16,659 nt of DNA from JADHUC01 sp964617665 (lineage in GTDB: Bacteria > Planctomycetota > Planctomycetia > Pirellulales > Pirellulaceae). Shown here one piece after another: positions 6,948 through 14,900 of the stretch. Under the pieces are notes generated by a model. It ran no database searches. It worked only from the letters and a program-made list of their open reading frames with translations, and was not told the DNA's origin. The DNA is taken from assembly GCA_964617665.1 (NCBI GenBank), contig CAZUAH010000297.1, positions 1 through 16,659 on the forward strand, written 5' to 3'. Every line of letters starts with the position of its first letter. Position 1 is the stretch's first letter. A program made the translations under genes and the position numbers.

Positions 6948-8657
6948 ATGTTCGTGCACCGTCTTGCGATCGCTGTGGGCTTCGTGGCCCTGTTGCTAGC
7001 CCTCTGTGTGGTGTGGAGTACCTCTCTACCAGTTGCCGCATGCACAACGGTGATGGTTGGCAAACGGGCCACAGCAGACGGTTCCGTGTTGATGGCCAGT
7101 TCCTGTGATGGCGACGTGATGGGGCTGATCTACGTCATGCCCGCGCGGACTTATCCATCGGGTACAAAGCTGCCTATGTATTGGAACGTGCCCAGGCCTA
7201 AGACCTACGAAGAGTATCAGGCGAACGTCAAGAAAGGGTACGACCTGGTCGGTTCTCTTCCGACGACCGAGACTTATCGCAGCATCATCCTGGCAGGGAA
7301 CTTGGAAAGTATGACTACCGGCGGACTGAACGAGCATGGCCTAAGCATCGCCATCGAGTTCCTGCCGATGCGATCCGGCTTGGCGTGCGACAAAGGCGTT
7401 GTGGGACCCAACAGCAACCACTGGACCACGTCGCTGATTGCGAACGGCCTGCTGAGGGCCAAGACGGCCCGCGAGGCGATCAAGGTTATTGGCTCGATGA
7501 TTGAGAAGTACGGATTCCTGTATTATCGGGCTCCGAAGGCCGGAGTCGCGCTGCCGATTGCAGACGAGAATGAAATATGGCTCATGGAGATTTTCGGCCC
7601 TGGAGAGGATTGGACGCCCGACAGCGGGAAACCAGGGGGCGTTTGGTGTGCTCAACGGATACCCGATGGTGAGGTTGGATGCAGTGCGAACCGCAGCCGC
7701 ATTGGAGAAGTGAACTTGGACGACTCGGACCACTTCATGGCGTCCAGCAACATCTTCTCCCTGGCAAAGGATCTGGGATTCTGGAATCCGGAAAAGCCGT
7801 TCGTGTGGTACGAGGTCTATGGTGGCCCGGGGAGCAAATACAATTCTTTGCGCGAATGGAGGGCCCTGAGTCTGGCCGCACCGTCCCTGGCACTGAAGGC
7901 AACTGGCGATCCCGCAATGGACCGGTATCCGTTTTCCGTGAAGCCGGACAAGCCGATCGCAGTCCCGACGTTGATGACCATCATGCGTGACGGCTACGAA
8001 GGCACTCCGTTCGATCTGACAGAAAACCCGGCCTTCAAAGTCAAGGCACAGAAAAGTCCGCTCGCGCGTCCCTGGGGCTCCAGCGAGATTTTCGAGTTGC
8101 TCGACGTCCAGCCGGAACGCGCCATTTGCACGCCCACCAGCGGATACGTAATCATCGCACAATTGCGAGAGTCGTTGCCGGACCCAATCGGCAACTGCCT
8201 GTGGTTCGCCTATGGCCCGGCCAATACCAGTTGCTTTGTGCCCGTTTACGCAGGTGTAACGGACTTGCCTGATACGTGGGACCATCCAGCGGATTTCACT
8301 CACATTGACAGGAAACAACCTCAATGGAACTTCCGCCTGGTTCAAAACTTGGCGAACCGCCTGAGATACCAGGACGCAATCGGAGGCATTCGGCGTGTTA
8401 TGGAGCCTGCAGAGGAGCGGTTCCTGGACGTGCAAACAGACGTAGAGAAAGCGGCCGTTCGCATCTTCGAGAAACGCGGAGCAGAGCGCACCGAAGCCTT
8501 TCTGACCGACTACGCGCGCGGGTGTACAACGAACGCCGGACACGCCTATCACGATCTCGTAGACTATCTGATGCTTCGGTATCTGATCGGAGACAAAGAG
8601 CTGGCACCCCAATCGCTGCCTCAGATCGCTGCGCCCGTCATTCCCGACGTGCCGTAG
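6948..8657 (+). CDS. Secreted C69-family (PepD-type) dipeptidase
   Basis: 569 residues from the ATG at 6948. Residues 1-31 are a strongly hydrophobic signal or propeptide that ends directly before C32. C32-TTVMVGKRATADGSVL is the N-terminal nucleophile signature of peptidase family C69 (U34), in which the exposed cysteine is the catalytic residue. Further family motifs are NEIWLMEIFGPG and the block QRIPDGEVGCSANRSRIGEV with SSNIFSLAKDLGFW just after it. C69 enzymes cleave dipeptides or short peptides, and this one probably does so in the periplasm or outer envelope. VAAC also fits a lipobox, so the same cysteine could in principle be lipidated. The gene diverges from the DUF1559 gene and converges on the GH110-like gene with 51 bp between the stops. 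The family is clear; the natural substrate is unknown. Confidence 0.9.
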   Translation: MFVHRLAIAVGFVALLLALCVVWSTSLPVAACTTVMVGKRATADGSVLMASSCDGDVMGLIYVMPARTYPSGTKLPMYWNVPRPKTYEEYQANVKKGYDLVGSLPTTETYRSIILAGNLESMTTGGLNEHGLSIAIEFLPMRSGLACDKGVVGPNSNHWTTSLIANGLLRAKTAREAIKVIGSMIEKYGFLYYRAPKAGVALPIADENEIWLMEIFGPGEDWTPDSGKPGGVWCAQRIPDGEVGCSANRSRIGEVNLDDSDHFMASSNIFSLAKDLGFWNPEKPFVWYEVYGGPGSKYNSLREWRALSLAAPSLALKATGDPAMDRYPFSVKPDKPIAVPTLMTIMRDGYEGTPFDLTENPAFKVKAQKSPLARPWGSSEIFELLDVQPERAICTPTSGYVIIAQLRESLPDPIGNCLWFAYGPANTSCFVPVYAGVTDLPDTWDHPADFTHIDRKQPQWNFRLVQNLANRLRYQDAIGGIRRVMEPAEERFLDVQTDVEKAAVRIFEKRGAERTEAFLTDYARGCTTNAGHAYHDLVDYLMLRYLIGDKELAPQSLPQIAAPVIPDVP

Positions 8658-8708
8658 AAGACGATGCACGATTGAAGATGTGGAGTCTGTTCATTATCGA
8701 ACTTCAAC

Positions 8709-10652
8709 CTATCGTTCTGGTGTCGTTACCGGCGCACGCGTGTTGTCTCGAACGTCCACTGCGTCGCAGTCCTTTGTTACCTCGATCGCGCCCGGGACAA
8801 GCTCGCGACTGTCTTCGATGTGATTCCCACGCACGGAAATCCTCGTTGAGTTGAAGACGCGGATCGGCACATGGGGCTTGCCGTCTGCCAGATCTGGTGC
8901 GTCGGCACCTGCCACGAGGCGATTGTTGCGGACGATGGCGTTCTCAGTGCAGCCGATGCTGATGGCCTGATTGCGCCAGTTCACAAACTCGTTGTCCTCG
9001 ATGAGGATATCGGCGATGCCTCGGTAGGGCGCCGGTTGCCAGCCTAAGCGACTCGTATGGATCGAGATCGACGCCGTCGTATCCGAGCGGTAGGTTCGTT
9101 CCACGTTGCACGTATCGAATGTGTTCCCGCGGATGATGACGTTGCCGGTAGCGAAACCCTCGGGCCAATCAGGATCGTTGTGTATGATCACGCCGTTGGA
9201 ACTTGTGGCCTCGAACCTGTTGTTCTCGATCAGCCCGTCACGTGAATCGATCAGAATGCCAAATCGACGGATATTGCGGAAGGTGTTGTTGCGGAAGACG
9301 AATCCGCCGGCACAGTCCAGGTTGAAGAATTGCGGGTCCGTCTTCTCGGTGCCGGTCCTGACGCCGGGGATTGGACGATCGAGCTTCACACGCTGTGTGC
9401 CCCTTTCGCGTTGGACTGCCGTGACCTTCGCGGCGCCAAGTTTCCGTCCAGGCTTAGGATCGAAGACGAGCACATGTGCCCCCACCTCCATCGGCACGTG
9501 CAGCGTCAGCCCAAACTCCGTGTCAGAGATGATCTTGGTGCAGAAGGCGCCCTTCGAATAGAAGTTGGCCCCGTCATCGGCCATGCCTTCGAGAGTGCAG
9601 CCCTCGATCCAGGGTGCCGGTCGGCTCATGGGGAAGTGCAGACCGTCGGCGTTGGACGTGTGCCAGCGGCCCGGCTTGATGAGCACCTTGCAGTCCAAAA
9701 CAGCGATTTCTTTCGTGCCTCCACCGCCGTAATCGAGCCCGGGACTTGTGTAGTTCGTAATGCGCTGGAACGTGACTCGTTCGCATCCTGGGCAGAGGAT
9801 GAGCCCACCACCGTTACGGTCCACGTGAACGTATCGATCGCCGATGCTGAAGTGCACGGCCTGTCGCGCGTTCCGAAGTTCCATCCGGAATTTGCGGTCG
9901 TCTATCTTGTCCCACTTGTCGCAGAAGTAGACGTTGGGCGCGTCGCGTTTCATACGGCCGGGGATGCTTGGGTCCTTGAGCATGCCCCAGCGGATCGAGT
10001 CGTAGCCCTTGCGATTTGGACGCTGCCAAAGCGGATGATCCATCGGTATGAAGCCGGGCTCCACTTCAAAGTCGAACGTGCCCTCATCGCGATCTACGGC
10101 GCGCACAAATCCCTGGGCGAAGGGCGGCGGATCCCAGTCAACTACGAAGTCGCGCACGATGACGTCTTTGCATGCGTAAAGAGCTAGGAAGCCCGTTGGC
10201 GGAGTACGAATGATGATTTCGGAACCATTGCCGTTCAGGATAACGTGCTGGGCCCGTGCCATGGCCAGGGCATTGTTGGTGACTTTGGCGTACTCGTCCG
10301 TCTCGATGTCGGCGTCCAGGTAGTACCGCCCCTTGGGAAAGCGGACTTCGGTGGGTATCTTCGTCTCGGTAGCCTGTTTCATCGCGGCGCGAATGCCGGC
10401 TACATCGTTTGCTTCGTCGTCTGGCACCGCACCGAAGTCGGTGACGTCCAGCACCTGCTCAACCGGAAAGTCGCGCAACGGTTCGGGACGCGGCGTGAGT
10501 TGTGGCTCGGTCACATGCACGTCCACTCGGTTCTCGTACACCGTGTCCTGCTGTCCGTCCACGCCCGCCGACGTCTGCTCGATGGTGGCCCCTGCTGCTA
10601 ACGTGATAAACGCGAGTATGGCTGATGGTGGACCAGTAGACCTACGATTCAT
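8709..10652 (-). CDS. Secreted parallel beta-helix glycosidase, GH110 (alpha-1,3-galactosidase)-like
   Basis: 647 residues with an N-terminal signal peptide (MNRRSTGPPSAILAFITLAA). VLDVTDFGAVPDDEANDVAG at 68-86 starts a right-handed parallel beta-helix in the pectate-lyase style. Many later coils are seen, such as FVFRNNTFRNI, LIENNRFEA, VIIRGNTFDTC and ILIEDNEFVNW. In the middle, NADGLHFPM and GMADDGANFYSKGA give three aspartates, D336, D359 and D360. As I recall, GH110 alpha-1,3-galactosidases use three conserved aspartates with the same spacing (321, 344, 345 in a Pseudoalteromonas enzyme). The likely reaction is exo-cleavage of terminal alpha-1,3-linked galactose from glycans. The start is supported by GAGGAG on the minus strand (10666-10661), eight bases before the ATG. 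The cyclodeaminase gene lies 121 bp upstream on the same strand. The beta-helix is certain; GH110 membership is likely; activity is inferred. Confidence 0.8.
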   Translation of the reverse strand: MNRRSTGPPSAILAFITLAAGATIEQTSAGVDGQQDTVYENRVDVHVTEPQLTPRPEPLRDFPVEQVLDVTDFGAVPDDEANDVAGIRAAMKQATETKIPTEVRFPKGRYYLDADIETDEYAKVTNNALAMARAQHVILNGNGSEIIIRTPPTGFLALYACKDVIVRDFVVDWDPPPFAQGFVRAVDRDEGTFDFEVEPGFIPMDHPLWQRPNRKGYDSIRWGMLKDPSIPGRMKRDAPNVYFCDKWDKIDDRKFRMELRNARQAVHFSIGDRYVHVDRNGGGLILCPGCERVTFQRITNYTSPGLDYGGGGTKEIAVLDCKVLIKPGRWHTSNADGLHFPMSRPAPWIEGCTLEGMADDGANFYSKGAFCTKIISDTEFGLTLHVPMEVGAHVLVFDPKPGRKLGAAKVTAVQRERGTQRVKLDRPIPGVRTGTEKTDPQFFNLDCAGGFVFRNNTFRNIRRFGILIDSRDGLIENNRFEATSSNGVIIHNDPDWPEGFATGNVIIRGNTFDTCNVERTYRSDTTASISIHTSRLGWQPAPYRGIADILIEDNEFVNWRNQAISIGCTENAIVRNNRLVAGADAPDLADGKPHVPIRVFNSTRISVRGNHIEDSRELVPGAIEVTKDCDAVDVRDNTRAPVTTPER

Positions 10653-10773
10653 GCTTTTCGCTCCTCATGTATGGTTGCCGGCAGTATCGCGTATTGGTTC
10701 TATTGCAGAATCGGCGTGCGGTCAGGAAGGTCAACGGTGAAAGGTGGACGATGATAACCGTAGACGGCTGAGG

Positions 10774-11748
10774 TCATAGGGGGAGTTGAGTTCCGATGCC
10801 CTCTTCCTTGGCTCTGTCGTAGATCAGTATTGCTGTGGCCATGTCGTCCAGAGCAAGACCAAGATTGATGCAGATGGTACGCTCGTTGGGGCTCTCTCTT
10901 CCCGGTTTCTTGCCTGCGACAATCTCGCCCAGGTCGGCGTAGGGCTGTGGCGTGTCTTTGAAATAGCCGGTTTTGCGATAGTATTCCATCTGTTTCCTGT
11001 CGTCGGTCGCCAGCTTGTCGGCTTGTCTGAGTGCGTCTCCCTGCCAGTATGAATCAAAATCCACGGGGCTGGCATACGCCCCTTCGGCCAGCCATCCGGC
11101 TTCGATCACAGGGGCCGGGTCCTTCAGTATTGGACCGCTGGTGACGACGAGATCCATACCGACGACGGCTTCCCTAGGATCCTTTACGATTTCGATGTCT
11201 GTCTGCACAACCTCGGCCATCTCAGTTGCGAATCTCTCGGTCGTTTCGGCGTCGATATCAAATGCCTTCACCTTCTTGATCTGGAACAAGCATGCCAATG
11301 CTTCGAGATTGCTGCGGCCCTGGACCCCGCAGGCCAGAATGCCAACGCTTGAACTATCTTCGCGAGCCAGGTATTTCGCTGCCACGGCGGTTGCGGCACC
11401 AGTACGTTGTGCCGTGATCCATGTTGCATCCATCACGGAGATGGGGAAGCCTGTTTCGGGGTCGTTTAGGATGAGCAGACCGCTTATGTAGGGAAGTCCT
11501 TTCTTCTGATTATCCGGGTAGCCAGAAACCCATTTTATTCCTGCCGATTCGAGACTGCGTATGTACGCAGGCATGGCGTGGATGAACGCATCTGGGCGAG
11601 TGTGGATCCCAGGTTTAGGCGGCATCTCGACGCGCCCCTCGCCCTTCTCCTTGAACATGCTTTCCAACGCATTGATGATCTCCGGCATGGAAAGCCCCAC
11701 CGCCTCGACATCCTTCCGGCTCAGGTACAAGATTGTGTCCGATGGCAT
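10774..11748 (-). CDS. Ornithine cyclodeaminase / mu-crystallin family protein ('tyramine oxidase subunit B' type)
   Basis: 324 residues, full length for the family, with no signal peptide, so cytoplasmic. Family features in order are the N-terminal PPKPGIHTRPDAFIHAMPAY, AGIKWVSGYP with the conserved lysine K72, LLILNDPETGFPISVMDATW, and ITAQRTGAATAVAAKYLARE with R115. The NAD-binding Rossmann motif VGILACGVQGRSNLEAL is at 135-151. SPVDFDSYW (227-235) and the end LGLALDDMATAILIYDRAKE (about 296-315) resemble proteins that databases label tyramine oxidase subunit B, rather than true ornithine cyclodeaminase. Family members make or use imines with NAD(H), for example as cyclodeaminases, alanine dehydrogenases or ketimine reductases; the substrate here cannot be told. 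No oxidase partner is visible. On the minus strand AAGG lies about seven bases before the ATG. Family certain, reaction unknown. Confidence 0.88.
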   Translation of the reverse strand: MPSDTILYLSRKDVEAVGLSMPEIINALESMFKEKGEGRVEMPPKPGIHTRPDAFIHAMPAYIRSLESAGIKWVSGYPDNQKKGLPYISGLLILNDPETGFPISVMDATWITAQRTGAATAVAAKYLAREDSSSVGILACGVQGRSNLEALACLFQIKKVKAFDIDAETTERFATEMAEVVQTDIEIVKDPREAVVGMDLVVTSGPILKDPAPVIEAGWLAEGAYASPVDFDSYWQGDALRQADKLATDDRKQMEYYRKTGYFKDTPQPYADLGEIVAGKKPGRESPNERTICINLGLALDDMATAILIYDRAKEEGIGTQLPL

Positions 11749-11884
11749 CTAACTACCTTTCTCTGGCCAACCTGTATGTGTACAGGGCGATTTGCACGAG
11801 GTTCGGCTCATTGTAACAGCGCGCCACTGCTCAAGACATCTCAGGAAAGAAGAAGGTTGCATGGTTGGACGGTGCAGAGAGTGA

Positions 11885-11970
11885 GTGCCTGGGGTCGAGC
11901 GGCAGCGAGCCCCCAGCAGGCTCTAACCTGGGGGCTCACCGCTCGTTTCTCGCGGCTCGACCCCAGGCAC
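11885..11970. repeat. REPIN-like nested inverted repeat, possible terminator
   Basis: GTGCCTGGGGTCGAGC (11885-11900) is the exact reverse complement of GCTCGACCCCAGGCAC (11955-11970). Inside, GAGCCCCCAG (11907-11916) pairs with CTGGGGGCTC (11928-11937). Each half is also bounded by its own CTGGGG and CCCCAG, so two side-by-side hairpins are an alternative to one long stem. It starts 28 bp past the stop of the giant minus-strand gene and could end its transcription. From memory, CTGGGGTCGAGC-type palindromes recur in planctomycete genomes. No transposase is adjacent. Confidence 0.75.
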
Positions 11971-11998
11971 CTAAGCAGTGGACACTTCTGGTTTCCGT

Positions 11999-14900
11999 TT
12001 AGCGCTTGGGCGGGTCCGCTGCGCGGACGACGGCTCCGTATTCATCGCTTAGGATCAGTAGTGAGAACTGATCGACGAAGTCCAGGTCGTTTGTGTTCAG
12101 CGACGTGTAGTCGAACCGGCCGCGTAGATCGGTGTATCCGTCTTTGTAGAACCGGACGCTGCCGTCCTTCATCCGGGCATAGGCTTTGACGTACACCTTT
12201 GCCAGCATAGCACCCGTGTCGCTATGTGTGACGCGCACTTGGCCGTAGTTCTCGATCACTTGGACCGACAACGAATTCGAGTAGTACGCCTTCGATTTCG
12301 TCTGCCCGCCGCCGGTGATCTCGACCAACACGTTGCTGCTGCGAAGATCCTCGGGAAGCGCAAACACATGCGAGGCTTTGTCTTCGGGCAACTTGACCGT
12401 TTGCGTCGCATTCGGCCGGATGTGCGAAAACTGGCCGGAGTACTGCTGCACGAACGGATTGCGACTGAACAGCAATTCGATGTCCATCAGGTAGTAGTTC
12501 ACGCCAATCTCGTCCAGGTTCTGATAGTTCACGGTGACCTGTTTCGATTCGACGTCGAACTCGAAACTAGACTCGGTGGCAGCAAGCCCGGCCTGGACTT
12601 CGTTGCGATCCTCCTCGTCGATCACTTCGGTCGATTCGCCTTCGATCTCGTCCAACTGAGCGGCAATCGCAGCGAACGCATCGCGCCAGCGATCTACTGG
12701 GTGGTCGGCGTATTTCCCGGCAATAGCCCGGGCTTGTTTAGGCTCGTCGCTATAGAAGTCCAAATACGCCGTGAAGTAGTCGTGCTGCAAACGCGTAGCG
12801 AGTTTGTCCGCGTTGACCCGACCGAAGAAGTCCAGTGCCTCTTCGACACGGTCCTGCAACAGCAAGTAGTAGACCACCGCCATCAATTCTGCGTCGCCCA
12901 ATTCACGGCGATAGCTCAAGATCTTCATCAACCGGTGATACTGTGCGTGGAAACGGTCGTTCAGGATCTGCCGGCGCTTGCCAAGAGCGTGCGCGCGAGC
13001 GTTGACCAGCGGCCGATAATCCAGATGCTGGTACGCCTTGCGCGCCACGGGGTCGATCGTCAATAGCGGGCTATCGATGTAACTGCCGCACTGGTTCACA
13101 AAACCGCCGACGTGCTGTAGGTACTGGCTCACGGCCGCCGGCTCGTTGTGCTTGATCCCGTACGACCATAGCGTCTGATCGTAAGCGTGGCGACGAGCCA
13201 GAAGCTGGGTCACTTTTCCGAAGTACGCCTTGTCCTTCATGCGGAAGGCGATCCGGTCCAGCTTGGTGCGGTGCAGGTTGTTCTGCTGGAGGTACTTCAG
13301 CACGTCGTCGTCGGATCCGTGTTGCGAGACGTAATCCCAGGATTCGCGGTCGATCTTGCTGAGCTTTTCTACCACGTTCAACGTGAACGGCTCGGCGTTG
13401 GCCAGCAGTTTTCCATTCTTGGCCACGTGGACGGGGTAGTGCGGGAATTCGCCTGCGCCGGGGAAGTAGAAGTGGTATTCCAGCGTCTGTGTGTTGTACG
13501 GCTCCAGGTTAATATGGACGCTGCGCGTGAATTGTCCGTTCATCACGGGGATCGCGCCCAGCGGCACTTGCAGCAGCACGTCCAGCTTCTGGCGCGACGA
13601 AGTGGGATTGGTCACCACGACCTGGCAGCCATAGACCGTGTGGATCAAGAATTCGTCCGTGACGAACTTGTCCAGCCGTTCGCCGTCCACATGGTGGTAG
13701 CGGTCGCCATTCCGGAAGAAGTTTTGGCTGACCAGGATCGGCGTCCGTTCGACGACTGCCTCGGCGGGCTTGATCTCCTCGTGAAAGACGACGATCGGCG
13801 AGCCGGTCGTCAGGGTCATCTTCGCCTTGTCAAACGCCGTGTCGTGTTCTTCCGCCTTGAAAGGCAAGTCCAAAACGGCCAGGGCAAACATCATTTCCGG
13901 GAAGTTGCGTGACGCTTCCGCGAAGTTGTTCGAGCGGAACGGGGCGCCCTCTTTGGCGTCGCGCTCCGCGTAATCTCGCCAGAACGCATTGACGGTGATC
14001 AGGTCGGCCGTTTGCTTCTCGATGGGCAGGTGGTAGTAGTTGTTTTCGGCCCATTCCTGCGTCTTGTCCAGCTTCTGGTAATACTGACGTACCAGGCCAG
14101 CCCGATCCGCCACCTTGCCAAAGAAAGCCAATTTGCCGTCTTCGGCCTCTCCCCTGGCTTTGGACGCCAATTCTCGACGCGCGCGGATCGCTCTCGTATT
14201 CACTTCCGTCGACTCCTCCACGGCTAGCTCAACGGCCGGCACCTCTCGTGCAGCGGGCACCATGGGCGCGTCGGCTGGGTCCGCTGTTCGAGCCCCGCCG
14301 GCCGGTCGAGAATCGCCTAGGCCCCGTGTCCTGCGGGAAAGACTCAGTTTCTCCAATCGGTTCTCGACTTCCGCGAGCTTCTCTTGTTCCTTGGCAATTC
14401 CGAAGCCATCGTCCGTGTCCAATGCACTACCTTTCACGGCCGTGTTGAACAAGAAGTTGAAGCGGTCGATGTTGGGTGGCAACAAGTCGAACAAGTCACT
14501 CACATGGCGCGATGTGTTCTGGCGATCAACAGCGACACGTTCGGACAGCAAGGTCCGCTCGACGATGTTCAACTGCGCGTAGTTCCAGGGCTCAAGATAG
14601 ATCCTCAGGTCGTCGCCCAGCAACCAGTGGTCCAGAAACTGCTTGTCTTTCTTGTTCTCCAGATACGGCAGCACCACCGTGCGGAAGAACTCGGGATCCT
14701 TCTTGTACAAGAAGAAGCTCAGTTCGTGGCACGCGCATTTGGAGTACTTGGCCCGCTTCTCTTCAGGCTTCAAGTCCGGCCAGCCTGTCAAGAAGCCAAA
14801 TTCGACCAGAGTGGCATTGCCGCTGAGCGTGACGTACAGCGAGTAGACCTTGCCCAGACTGTCGTACGTCTCGAACCTCGAACTTGTGATGTCGCCAAGC

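Noticed and set aside
7341..8669. A 442-codon minus-strand open frame opposite the C69 peptidase
   Set aside because: The + strand frame has the full C69 signature set and a good start; the antisense product has no family features and arises from GC-biased third positions.
8658..8708. Terminator hairpin between the convergent C69 and GH110-like genes
   Set aside because: Only weak pairs are present (TTGAAG/CTTCAA with a long loop, GTTC/GAAC), with no T-run; chance explains them.
9330..10187. A 285-codon + strand frame inside the GH110-like gene
   Set aside because: It is antisense to beta-helix coils that match a known fold; nothing supports its translation.
11749..11884. Promoter for the cyclodeaminase gene around a minus-strand TACAAT
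   Set aside because: A -10-like TACAAT is present, but no -35 sequence stands at a proper distance, so it is not listed as a feature.
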